Below the pieces are notes generated by a model. The model saw nothing but the letters and a program-made list of their open reading frames with translations. It searched no databases and was not told the origin of the DNA. DNA of 60,000 bases from Liolophura sinensis (lineage: Eukaryota; Mollusca; Polyplacophora; Chitonida; Chitonidae). The translations under genes were made by a program, and so were the position numbers. How positions within the stretch are numbered: position 1 is the first letter of the stretch; each line of letters begins with the position of its first letter. Of this stretch, positions 1-13,300 are shown in pieces. The stretch spans positions 6,081,606 through 6,141,605 of the forward strand of contig NC_088305.1 of the NCBI RefSeq assembly GCF_032854445.1. Reading direction: 5' to 3'.

Positions 1-45
1 ACACCCCCACACCCCAACACCCCCAACACCCCCACACCCCAACAG
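1..45. repeat. CCCCAACA-type microsatellite, copy A
   Basis: C-rich CCCCAACACC units open the window. The sequence that follows (from about 46) matches copy B from about 17940, so this tract corresponds to the array at 17836-17942 and marks the left visible edge of the duplicated segment. Confidence 0.8.
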
Positions 46-668
46 ATATCCAATTTAGGTACCAACCCCTTCCACCCACACAGTTGTCTTGACAGCTCTC
101 CACATTGACAGCAGGCTATTTCATTTCTAGACTGATGCCTAAGAAGAAAACTGAGAAGTTTTTTGTACTCTCATATGTTATCCTAAACTGCATATATTAT
201 GAATTAAAAACCATGTACCCTTTAAGCCCTTTGACATGAATTCATTGAACCTCGATTGATTCATTGAATAATTGGCTGATTATTAACTCTTGTCAAAACC
301 ATGTCTCAAAAACAGTAATCTGCTGGGTCATCCATCCATGCTTTGTGATTGTCTTTTAGAGTCCTACTTCTGAAGCTAGATTTACCAACATTTGATCATC
401 ATATTAAATGACTGGTTTTAATTTTGCTGTTAAATGGAAGTTTCTTACTTTGGATTCAGAGGGCACTTTTTTTTTTGGCCTATGTTTGCCCAAGAAAGCC
501 TACATATTATGGGTCATAATTAGTAATGAGAACATCCACATTTTAGAATGATAACTTATGTCCTTGAAGAAGGCATTTACAGTATGTAGCATGTTTTGTA
601 AGGTGAATTAAGGTTATATAAGGCCATCTACATGTAGGTACATGTCTGGATATCAATTTATGTACACA

Positions 669-940
669 GGGGCCTCCGTGGTCTAGTGCTTAGCATGCCA
701 GAATGACACAATGACTCGGGAGCCTCTCACCATTGTAGTCACCGTGAGATCAGCTCATGCTGGCTTCCACTCCAGTCATACATGGGAAGGTCTACCAGCA
801 ACCCATGAACGGTTGTGGGTACCACTGACCCTGACTTTCCAATCATCCAGCCTCAGACAGATTTCCTCCCACCATAATGATGACCACCATCATATAAGTG
901 AAATATTCTTGAGAATGGAGTAAAACACCAATGAATGCAA
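669..940 (+). mobile_element. tRNA-headed SINE, old copy (copy A)
   Basis: Begins GGGGCCTCCGTGG (A-box region), continues with CTCATGCTGGCTTCC and the CATGGGAAGGTCT core, and ends with ATAAGTGAAATATTCTTGAG plus an A-rich tail. Diverged. Counterpart at 18564-18840. Confidence 0.85.
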
Positions 941-1042
941 TAATACAGTATACAAATTAATACACTCAAGACAGTGAAGTGTTTTTTCTTTTTGATCAGG
1001 ACATTTGAAGACCTTTCTCACACAGTACCTGCATGGATTTAA

Positions 1043-1255
1043 GGCATGCTAGTGCATCACAATGACCTATGAGATTCTTACCAATACGGTTGATGTGAGC
1101 TCATGCTGGATTCTCCTATGGTCGTACATGGGAAGGTCTGGCAGCAATCTGCAAATGGTTGTGGGTTCTCGGTCCTTCCCTCCATTATGCTGGCTGCTGC
1201 TGTTGTATAAGAGAAATATTCTTGATCACAGCATTAGACACCAATCAAATAAATA
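1043..1255 (+). mobile_element. SINE, partial head (copy A)
   Basis: Lacks the first head bases; has the ACATGGGAAGGTCTGGCAGC core, the GTATAAGAGAAATATTCTTG segment and the AATCAAATAAATAA tail. It lies 60 bases upstream of TMC exon 2. Counterpart at 18939-19152. Confidence 0.85.
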
Positions 1256-1313
1256 ATTGAATATAAATTTACGTGTATAAAGTCTTTGTACCCTTTTTTA
1301 TTATTGTGTACAG

Positions 1314-4300
1314 GTGGGTCGCGGCCACTCATTTGCTCGTTCCTGGAGCAGGCATGTCCATCACCTGGACAGCGACATTTTCTCTGAAGCTGCTATCAAG
1401 GATGTAACAGCGAAGCTGGACTCCCCTGGAGCAGGATTCCCCTATGGTGTCCAATCTGATATACACGACCCCTCACAGAACAAAGCTAATGCTGATGAAC
1501 TTGTCTTTAGTAAACAAAGGCAGAATAGGTAAGGTGTCATTTCTTGTTTTAATACAAATTTTATTTTGTGTTTTATGGTCAAGCCAACACTAAAAATATT
1601 CAAAACTGGGTCAAAATAAAACTGAAAATTCTCTTACTATTTTTTCTGATGGTGTTTTTTTATTATTTTTTTTTTTTTGTATATTTCCTTTTCTAAAGAT
1701 TCTACAATCAGGTACAAGAATAACCACCATAGTCTACAATTTCCACCACTTGAAGTTTTCTTTTTCTTTCACTCTTCCCTGAAAACATTTGAAAGATTTA
1801 TTCTGCTGGTAAAGCAACAGGTGAATTTGTGGTGTTAATAGTCAGACTGGATAAATGATGAAATAATTTTACTCCAGTAGTTGCCAAACTGTCATTAAAA
1901 GAGGACACAGGGGTATGAGTGAACATTTTCTATGATAACCTATTGCAGGACCTTTCAAACATTAGAAAGGTATAACAAGCCACAGTGGGTAACACCCGAA
2001 ACACATGGCAGATTACACACAAGTTTGACACATAGCATAAATTATGCTAGCGCAGCACATTGATCCATCAGCCTCCCTAATGGAGATCGCTGTTAGTTAA
2101 AGGACAAAACAGCACCTGGCCAAAACATATTTCAGTGGAAGGCAGGATACTCAAACTTTCTAAGAAGTGTCAGAATATAAGAAGTAAAGAAATATTTTAT
2201 TATTTTAATGAGATTTCACTGAATAACCTGTAGAATAAAGTGACAGTACTGCACAAATGGCTGGTGTGAGCAGAGGCAGCCATCTTGAGGTCTTGACCTG
2301 CGTTGCCAGCCAGTTCTTGAGTGGTGTCCTTTCCAAACACTTCTGGTAATTGGCTTAAAAGATATAAAATATGCGTAGAAATAAAAAAAATTGTTTCCAT
2401 ATTTTCAGGCATAGCATTCTTCAACACTTTTCATTTCAGAGTATATATCATGTATCCTATATCCATTCACTCCATGAAGTGACACATGATAACACAGAAT
2501 TACTGCATAAGACATCATTTTGAGATCATCTACAACGACTTAGTTACATGTAGCAGAAGGGCCATTTAACGAAGTGTTATGGGTCAGGTGTGTATCATTT
2601 ACGAACCACTGCAGATGTAAAATCAGTTGATTTCCAAACCGTGCCGCCATAACGTAGTTCATTTTGAAACCAAGATTTCACCGAGATGAGAGCTACCAGC
2701 CAAAAACATTGTCCTGCTACCTGTGCGGTCAAAAGTCGCTAATTCAGTTCTGCCAAATTGTAAACAGGTTAAAAAGCTATATATATGTTTAAGTTCAAAA
2801 TTCACTGATCATTACCTGAGATGCGAGGTGGCAGAACTCTGGCACCACTCCAAGAAAAGTAACTATAGGAATGCATAGCTCTACAGGAATGTATGCAGAG
2901 GTAGAGATAAGCAGAGCTGGAAATGGGGTGGGAGGAAGGGTGGTATCTTTCCAAAGCAGCCAATTTATGACATTTTAATGCATCTAAAATTGCACTTTTG
3001 AAGCAGACTGATTTAGGCCATTTACTTTTTAAATTCAGAAGACTGTCTGGTACATGTGCAATGTTTTATACATGTTAGTACAGTTGCTCTTGTGTCTTTA
3101 CAGAAAAAAGAGGGAGAAGTCAAAGGGTTTAAATCTGCGTAGCAAAATGGGTTTTTTCAACCTGGTTCGCCATGATTTTCTGGTAAAGTAAAAAAAAATT
3201 TTTTTAATCACATATACATGTAGTTCTGTGATTTTTTGAAAGACTTTTCTTACTGCCCAGTGATCCGTAGATGCAGCTGGTCATCTTGTGTCAATTCCAC
3301 ATTGTTCAGATTATGTCCATGTGCACAATCTAACATTCACTGATGACAGCATTCACCATGAATATGGTATTCAGTTACAGTTATCTGTATGTCTCAAGTG
3401 GGGAAGTTTGTCAGTGACTTACCAAAGGTCAGTGGTTTATGTCATTTACTCCAATTTCCTCTAGCAGTAAAACTGACCAGTATAATATTAGTAAAAAAAA
3501 TTCTGGTGTATGGCATTGAGAAACAATCAAATAAATAAGTAATTTTGCACGTTAGCCCAGAAATTAGGCCTAGGCTTTACACTGTTCTAATGTTTCAGGT
3601 TTGGTGGGACAGGTTTTCCAGTCGCCTGTGGGAAGTTCCTGTTTTTCGAGATGTCATCAATAAGACAGAGAGTGAGCTTTCTCAAAACTTTCGTAGCCAA
3701 CATATAAAGTCCTGTCCTTGATAATGACATAAAATCATGCAAGTTTGATTCTTCGTACTGAAAGGAAACACGCCCTTTTGCAGCGTGCTGAGTTGAGATA
3801 GTTGGCACATCAAGACTAGTGAGTGGAATTTTTTACTACTGGATATTAGAAGTGGGTAAAATGCTGTCTGTGGCTAACATGGATATCAGTAAAAGAGTCG
3901 AGTTGTAAAAAGTGAAAAGGTGTACTGTGTTGTTTTGGGGTCTCTGAATTTTGACCCCGCAGAAAAAAAAAGAGAAAAAAAAAACTGGACTCACCGATGC
4001 ATGTTAAAGAACAAATTAGATTGAAATGAATGAAACTATATGCTGCTACATTTATGTGTATTTTACCAGGTCACTTTGGTTCCAGTGTAGTTTCTGTGTT
4101 CATCTTTACCAAGTGGATCTTCTGCCTCAATCTTACCCTCTTCCTGCTCTGGTTCTTTTTCGTCATTTTGCCCAGCATGATTTACTTTCCTTACAAGGAC
4201 GTCAGTCAGAAGTTCAGGTTCTCAAACCTGCTGGATGGAAAGGTATTACTATTTTAACAAGACTATACATAGTCAGATAAGCTTGCATCTGGTTGATGAC

Positions 4301-7300
4301 CATTTCATTCTTGTTTTCAGCTGTATTCGTGAACTGAACACAGCTCATCACAACAGGAAAGTGGCATGCATACCTTGATAACTTTTAGTTTTAAACCAAA
4401 ACCCTTGCTGGCTGTAATTTGTGACTGTTCTCACTCCCTATTCTATAATGTCTGACAGCCAATGTTTGATTCCCCCCTTCTCTTGCAGGGAATACTAGCA
4501 GAATCTTTCTTCTTCTATGGCCACTACCCCAGAATGATCAATGGGTACCACCTAGACTTTGCGTATCTCCTTATTCTGCTCACCACCTACTTTGGAAGTT
4601 TCTTCATTATTTTAAGAGGGTAGGTAAATGAACATGTAAATGTACTTTTCTTAGAGCTACCAATACTTTGTATATGTCAACAAATTAGCCACAATATGAC
4701 TGAAATATTGCTAATGTGGTGTTAAGCCATAATCATTCATTCATTCATTCAGCAAAATGGCTATTACAAACTATGTCTACTGTACTTGACCTAAAGTTCA
4801 GCTGTTTTTAAGTGACACATTTTGATTGATTCATCCACATTTGAGAGGTTTTTTTTGTTTTGGTAAGGCTTTTATGTGCATCTGGAAATGCATTTGACAT
4901 ACTAAACATAAGATGAAATATAGTATTTTCCTTTCATCTTGTTTTGATCTGACAGTATAATCTGTTTTGAGATCTGCATGTTGTTATAAATCATACATTT
5001 CCTTGATTGATGTGTGGATTAATGTAATAGCGGGGCCTCCGTGGCTCAGTCGATTAGCGCGCTAGCGCAGCGTAATGACCCAGGAGTCTCTCACCAATGC
5101 GGTCACTGTGAGTTCAAGTCCAGCTCATGCTGGCTTCCTCTCCGGCCGTACGTGGGAAGGTCTGTCAGCAACCTGCAGATGCTCGTGGGTTTCCTCCGGG
5201 CTCTGCCCAGTTTCCTCCCTCCATAATGCTGGCCGCCGTCATATAAGTGAAATATTATTGAGTACAGCGTAAAACACCATTCAGATAAATCAGGTAATGT
5301 AATAGCTACATTTCTTCTGTGTACGTGTAGTGCTTACTGTTTACATGTGAACAAATGACACTTCTGGTAGCATTATTAAATTACCTAGAAATTGCAAGTT
5401 AAAATCTTTGAAGGAATGGAGTGCTGAGGAGGTCATGAGGAAACACATGTACCGTATAGTTTACAACAATTATTTTGTGCTCCTTTAGGAAACTGAATTG
5501 TAATGCCCATTTGTTCTCTTACAAAATGCCTGATACATCAGTTCAGGATGAAAGATCAATATTCTTTTAAAGAAAAAACTTTAAAAGACAGATCAAATTA
5601 TGTTTCACAAGAAACCAATGATTTTTTTCAACAGTCATTTGTGCATGGTACATCATGGAGTTTATGGTAGAAATGAATGATAATGGCTTAACGCCACTTT
5701 GGCAATATTTCAGCCATATTGGAAAATATCAGAGATTAGTAATGTAAGATCAGAGAAGTGTCCTTTTTTTTCAACCTTTTTTGAATGTTCATCTGGTGTT
5801 GACAATACAATCAATTTCTTTTTGTGATGCAATGTAAGCTAACCCACTGTAATCAAAACATCATGTGCAAATGTCATTCAGAATTGCCCGTAAACTTGCG
5901 AAAAATGTTGAAGAAATATGATGCTGCTTTAGCTAATTTGGTCTTTGTCTATGTCAACAGAATTGCTCGTGCAACCTGTTTAACTGTGCGAGGGGAGGAC
6001 AATACACGTCTCAAATTCACCACGCTGCTGTTTGCCACCTGGGATTATAACCTGACCTCCAGGGGAGCTGTTTATCAGGCCAGTCAGAGCATCATCAACA
6101 CCTGTAAGGTGAGATCAGCCATGTCAGCTGTACAGTACATATATGTGCAGGAGCTACTATCAACTTTAAAGGTGGAAAAAACATAAAAACTATACAAAGT
6201 TCACATGAAAAAGTGCGAAAAGTTAGTTGTAAATGTGGCCTTCAGTATTTTTTTTTTTTTGATTTTTCTTTAAAGAGAAACAGGCATTTGAAAATATATT
6301 TTGTGTGGTGGGTATTTGGGGCCAACTTTTGGTATATATATATATATAGTCCTTGTTTTAAATTGTTATAGTCTGGCTTCCTCTCCGGCCGTATGTGGGA
6401 AGGTCTGCCAGCAACCTGCGGATGGTCATGGGTTTCCCCCAGGCTGTGCCCGGTTTCCACCCACCATAATGCTGGCGGCCGTCGTATAAGTGAAATATTC
6501 TTGAGTACAGCGTAAAACACCAATCAAATAAATAAATAAATTAAATTGTTATAAATTAGGATGTAATAAATGTATTGGCACTAGAATTTGATGTGTACAG
6601 CTAACATGTGTTAAACCTGGATTTTGGTCATATTTATAGTTTTAATGTATTCATAAATATTATCATAATTCATATTAAATGCACGTGTTTGTATATCAAC
6701 GACAAATTTACATTCAAATAAATTTATAAGACATGGATCACATTCTTGTTTAGAACATTATTATACATCCACTATAAATACCAAAAGGTTATCCCAAATA
6801 CCCACCACACAAAAATATTTTCAAATAATTTCCTGAAAAAAAAATCTAAAGAAAAATATTAAAGACCATATTTGTAAAGAAGTTCTGATGCTCTTTTATC
6901 TGATTTTGGCATCATCTTTGTATATTCTTCTCCTTTAACGGGATCATTGACCTTTCATATCACAGCACAAGGGACCGGTATCTCCAGTGATGTTGTGATT
7001 TTCAGTCAACGACACCAGTTTTATGGGCAAGCCAAGACTATAAAACCCAAGAATGGAATGAAAAAAAAAATATGTGAAATCCGTCTGACTTTATTTTGAC
7101 CAATCTTGAGGGTTTTGTGAATTTCCTTTGTGTTTAGGCTTTCTGATCATGTAAATATGTTTTCAAGAGGAAAGTTAGCTGGGATAGTTTTTCACGCATA
7201 ATTTGATTCTCAAGTTTTATTTGTATACCTTCTTCCAACATTGAAAAGAAAAAAAATTTGGCCCATGAAAGGACCATTTAATAAATTAATGTGACATTAA

Positions 7301-10300
7301 TATGTACATTAAAATATCCGTCATGAATTGGGATGAAAGAAAAGTCACAAGCTTTAAAAAGAGAAAGTCATGAATTTTTGTTTTCTGTTCTCTAAGCATC
7401 AGCTGGCAGGAGCTCTTGTACTTTGCTACTGTTAGTATTGAATATATGTGTACTAATATTAATGTGTAGAAGAGCTCATGCCAAGTGAGCTGTCATTTTG
7501 TTTCATGTATTCATTGACTTTCTTTATTCTTATTTCTTTAATAATATTACAGTGTGTCATTTTGTACCATAGAAGTCTGGAATGGTTTAAAGGTTAAGAC
7601 AGTATGGTGTACAGGTCTAATCAAATAAATCAGTCAATCAATCAATCAATCAAAATCCTATGCAGGACCAAATGGTGGAAGCCAAGGCACATGCAGCTGT
7701 CTTCTTGAGAAGTAGAACTGAGAAGACCAAAGTGATTTTGCTGAGAATCCTAGCATGGACAATCACCATGTAACTGACAGTTGTTACACGTTTCTGACAT
7801 TTCATGAAGTGTGATGTGCCATCTGTGAAGTGTAGTAAAAAATTATAGCAAACAGTAAAATAAAGTGTATTTCTGATGAAAACCATAAAACACAGTTTCG
7901 GAAATCATTTTTCCAACTGAGTAAAATATCTTTAAAACACTGGAAACCATGGTTGCCTTTTGGCAGCCAGTGGAAATCAGTCTGAGTAAAATGTTGATTT
8001 TATATCGTGATCAGTGATGCCACTGTTCAGAACAGAATTAGATAAAACTGAATGTTTCAGTTGTACTGTATTTGATTGAAAGAAATCAAAAACAAAAAAA
8101 CAAATCAAACTATTTACCTAGACAGTAGTTTAATAGTCAGTTATCCTATGTACCCTTCATGTTGATGTTTTCTTTGCCTTTTATGAAATAAGACGTATAT
8201 GGATTTAGTCAGGAGTTCAAACATCACTCACTATAAGCATGCACACTTCATGGAAGAGTATTTTATTGGCTCCCAAGTTCAGTTTCATCTTTGACTTTGC
8301 ATGAAACTGTTTAAATCGTTCCTCTTTTTATCCCTCAGCCAGAGGGTATAAATTTAGTTTATTTTATTTATGTCCACCTGTTTGTCAGAGCTCAGAGAAC
8401 CAATTTATGAACTTGTAGAATTCATTATTACACACACTGGGATAAGGCTTGCTAGAAACATTGTATCTCCCAAACTCATCAACCAATTAATTTTCAGAAG
8501 AACTTCTTACTTGAAAAACGGGATGTTATTAAATTGTTACTTGTCAGTTACTAGCAGTTGTGATGTATAAATTTGATCATACTTTAGCTGCAGCAAGGCA
8601 GCTTGTTAAGTTAGTTGTTTGGTCAGATTTGTTTGGATTCTGTCTGTTAGCATGGCCCATTCACTGAATGAGTGTCCTTAATGCAAGATGATACATATGT
8701 AGACATTTGGCAGTTCTTACCAAGGAAGCAGATACATGTAGAAGACCTTTTATTACCTTGATACCTTTACCTTTGTAATATATAAAGACAAGGTAGCGAG
8801 TTAGCAAGGTAACGAAGCGAGGTAGTGAATGGGGGTAACAAGGTGGCAAAGCCAGGTAAAGACGTAGTGAATCAAGGTGAGTCATCTCGCTAGAGTACCT
8901 CCCTGCCTCACTACCTTCCTGCCTCACTGCCTCACTGCCTCACTGCCTCCCTGCCCCACTACCTCCCTGCCCCACTACCTCCCTGCCCCTCCCTGCCCCA
9001 CTACCTCCCTGCCCCTCCCTGCCCCACTACCTCCAGCTTTGTAATGCAAGGTTAGGTATTGAAGTATTAAACAAGGCAGCAGGATGTCCTCTGTTCTCTG
9101 GCGACTTTCATATGTTAGAGCTGTTGCAAATTTTGTGTTTGTTGAACAAAAATCATCAACATCAAAACTTTTGGGCTGGGGCCGTATTCATCATATGTCT
9201 TTAGACTTAAGTCAAACATTGAAACATAGCGACAATTAAAATGTTTTGCATGGAAGGTTTAAAGTTTGTACGCAAATTCTTTATTGCAGAACAGTGTACC
9301 CACCACAATTTGAGTTCTTTCCTGTTCTGAGTTTGTCTTTTTAAGGACTTTTATGGCTTAAATACAGGGGTCTTCAAAATACACCAAACTCCTAACAATT
9401 AACTGTACAAGTACAGTGATGTTATAAAATGTTGTTCAATCATAATTTGTTGTAGCATCCTTATTGGTGCGGGATGTACTGGCATTTTCTTCCTCGTAGT
9501 TAATGTGAATTTTGCTGATGCAAACCACTTAGGGCAGATTTCAAATGCTACTGGGGTGAGTACGAAAACATGTCTGTCTGTCATATAGAAAGATCGATCT
9601 GCTTTACTAAACTTTACTAAACTTATACCTTCCCTGCCAGTTACATGTAGGGCAAACAAATCATTTTAGCACCATTTCCTTGATAATTGTATGCATAAAA
9701 TCCACTGAAAAGGGTGCTTTAGACATCAAAAAGGTTGAAGATTTACAACATTCATTTCTACTACGTGTTGTACATGTAAATTAAACTACTTCTTGACTAA
9801 CATTGTAATTTCAGTAATTTCTTGGCATTTTTTTTTTTTTTAATTCAGTTTCTTTCCTTTTCTTCCCGATTTGCTTTACTCAGATCAACCTGTCTTCAGG
9901 ATTTTTCCAGGTGTATGGAACCACAATTATTTTCAGTCTGATCAACATCATTGTCCCAATGGTTATCACTCGAGTAAGTATTTATACGTATTAATTATTA
10001 AATACTATATTAATGCCAGACCATGCTGGGCAAATTTTCCTACAATATTTGCCTCATCACAGCTACTTGGCGCCTGATCACTGGGGCCACACCTCGCTAA
10101 TCCTGCACTCACTGACTCGATCGGGTACAGTGTATCAGTTAAAGGCCCTATGGTTTACTCCAGGCACTTCTCCGTTGGGTGATGACTCGGTATCATTGCT
10201 GTACTGCTCCTCCTCTGATCTGAGAGCTCAGACAAATGTTATGTCAGTGTGTAGGAGGAGCACGACATTGGGTGATGACTCAGTATCAGTGCTGTGCTGT

Positions 10301-13300
10301 TCCTCCTCTGATCTGAGAGCTCAGACAAATATTGTGTCAGGGTGTAAGAGGAGCACGTCATTGGGTGATGACTCAGTATCATTGCTGCGCTGTTCCTCCT
10401 CTGATCTGAGAGCTCAGACAAATGTTGTGTCAGTGTGTAGGAAGAGCACGACATTGGGTGATGACTCAGTATCATTGCTGCGCTGTTCCTCCTCTGATCT
10501 GAGAGCTCAGACAAATGTTGTGTCAGTGTGTAAGAGGAGCATGACATTGGGTGATGACTCAGTATCATTGCTGTGCTGTTCCTCCTCTGATCTGAGAGCT
10601 CAGACAAATGTTGTGTCAGTGTGTAAGAGGAGGATGACATTGGGTGATGACTCAGTATCATTGCTGTGCTGTTCCTTCTCTGATCTGAGAGCTCAGACAA
10701 ATGTTGTGTCAGTGTGTAAGAGGAGCATGACATTGGGTGATGACTCTGTCATTGCTGTGCTGTTCCTCCTCTGGGCAAATGTTGTGTCAGTGTGTAGGAG
10801 GAGCATGACATTGGGTGATGACTCAGTATCATTGCTGTGCTGTTCCTCCTCTGATCTGAGAGCTCAGACAAATGTTATGTCAGTGTGTAAGAGGAGCATG
10901 ACATTGGGTGATGACTCAGTATCATTGCTGTGCTGTTCCTTCTCTGATCTGAGAGCTCAGACAAATGTTATGTCAGTGTGTAAGAGGAGCATGACATTGG
11001 GTGATGACTCATTATCATTGCTGTGCTGTTCCTCCTCTGATCTGAGAGCTCAGACAAATGTTATGTCAGTGTGTAGGAGGAGCATGACATTGGGTGATGA
11101 CTCAGTATCATTGCTGTACTGTTCCTCCTCTGATCTGAGAGCTCAGACAAATGTTGTGTCAGTGTGTAGGAGGAGCACGACATTGGGTGATGACTCAGTA
11201 TCATTGCTGTACTGTTCCTCCTCTGATCTGAGAGCTCAGACAAATGTTGTGTCAGTGTGTAGGAGGAGCACGACATTGGGTGATGACTCAGTATCATTGC
11301 TGTACTGTTCCTCCTCTGATCTGAGAGCTCAGACAAATGTTATGTCAGTGTGTAGGAGGAGCATGACATTGGGTGATGACTCAGTATCATTGCTGTACTG
11401 TTCCTCCTCTGATCTGAGAGCTCAGACAAAGGTTATGTCAGTGTGTAGGAGGAGCACGACATTGGGTGATGACTCAGTATCATTGCTGTGCTGTTCCTCC
11501 TTTGATCTGAGAGCTCAGACAAATGTTGTGTCAGTGTGTAGGAGGAGCACGTCATTGGGTGATGACTCAGTATCATTGCTGTGCTGTTCCTCCTCTGATC
11601 TGAGAGCTCAGACAAATGTTGTGTCAGTGTGTAAGAGGAGCATGACATTGGGTGATGACTCAGTATCATTGCTGTGCTGTTCCTCCTCTGATCTGAGAGC
11701 TCAGACAAATGTTGTGTCAGTGTGTAGGAGGAGTACGACATTGGGTGATGACTCAGTATCATTGCTGTGCTGCTCCTCCTCTGATCTGAGAGCTCAGACA
11801 AATGTTGTGTCAGTGTGTAAGAGGAGGATGACATTGGGTGATGACTCAGTATCATTGCTGTGCTGTTCCTCCTCTGATCTGAGAGCTCAGACAAATGTTG
11901 TGTCATTGGGTAGGTGGAGCACGACATTGGGTGATGACTCAGTATCATTGCTGTGCTGTTCCTTCTCTGATCTGAGAGCTCAGACAAATGTTATGTCAGT
12001 GTGTAGGAGGAGCACGACATTGGGTGAGGACTCAGTATCATTACTGTGCTGTTCCTCCTCTGATCTGAGAGCTCAGACAAATGTTGTGTCAGTGTGTAAG
12101 AGGAGCATAACTTTGGGTGATGACTCATTATCATTGCTGTGCTGTTCCTTCTCTGATCTGAGAGCTCAGACAAATGTTGTGTCAGTGTGTAAGAGGAGCA
12201 CGTCATTGGGTGATGACTCAGTATCATTGCTGTGCTGTTCCTTCTCTGATCTGAGAGCTCAGACAAATGTTGTGTCAGTGTGTAAGAGGAGCATAACTTT
12301 GGGTGATGACTCATTATCATTGCTGTGCTGTTCCCCCTCTGATCTGAGAGCACAGACAAATGTTATGTCAGTGTGTGGGAGGCTATGTACTACATGTATG
12401 TGCAAGGGAAAGGTACTGAGAGATCACTGAACTGCTTCTGGTGTAGATAGGGATGGCATTTGTACCTGTAAAACATGATCATGAAATACATTTTGTGTCC
12501 ATAAAGTACATTTATATATGGCACAAAAATTATTTTTACGTGTACATCCCTATTTCCTGAACAGAGTCTGTGCACAAAGAATAAGTGCTTGTTGCCTCAT
12601 ACATGTATGTATACCTGTATGTTATCAGTGGCCCCGTTTGGTGCTCATCACTGAGAGATCACATCAAGGAAACCTGACTGGCTGGTCCAGTGTCAGTATG
12701 ACTGAAAATTCAGTGTGACATAAAACCTCCAGCATATATACATATGTTGTAAGCTTACGAATGTTCTTGTGTTCTATCCGCTAGCTGCCGATCATGGAGC
12801 ACTACAGCACAGGACAGTGGGAGCTGAGGGTGACACTCGTACGGGTGTTCTTTCTGAGGATGGCTAACCTGATTGCCCTCATGTATTCACTGTACAGCAC
12901 GGTGCAGCACGTGAGTGGTCTCCCTTATGTCTTAACCATTTGGTATTTGGAGATCATTTTGATTTTATTGTGGAGATGTACATGTGCAGTGTAACACTGG
13001 TTAAAATATTTTTCACTAAAAATGGTAAAGTCAATTTCAGTAGGCTGAATTGTGTATATATAGGTATAAGTTTTGACCTTATTTTGCCACATTCTGATTT
13101 ATATTATGCGGCTGACATTACTCGGAGCGTATTATAGAGATTTTGATTTATTTATTTTATAGGTGTTTTTTGCCGTACTCAAGAATATTTCACTTATACG
13201 ACGGCAGCCAGCATTATGGTGGGAGGAATCCGGACAGTGCCTGGGGGGAGTGGGGGGGGGGGAATTAGCAGTTTTTTTTCCATATTTCTGTCCGGGCTCT

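Noticed and set aside
1699-1830. Extra TMC exon after exon 2 (YKNNHHSLQF... frame)
   Set aside because: Conserved in both copies, but so is the whole intron. The phase does not fit between exons 2 and 3, which already join perfectly.
5032-5130. tRNA gene at the SINE heads (also 23074, 37317, 43055)
   Set aside because: The A- and B-box-like parts are there but no cloverleaf can be closed, and each is followed by the SINE core and tail with target duplications.
5041-5272. Short ORFs such as the 61- and 65-codon frames in SINEs
   Set aside because: They recur wherever the SINE occurs and stop at its tail.
5824-6186. 120-codon ORF as a stand-alone gene
   Set aside because: It is TMC exon 7 (5961-6108) with intron read-through at both ends.
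10013-12430. An 805-codon ORF with 31-residue repeats, as a repeat protein gene
   Set aside because: It is the 93-bp intronic minisatellite. The unit length is divisible by 3, several frames are open on both strands, and it lies between two TMC exons with good splice sites.
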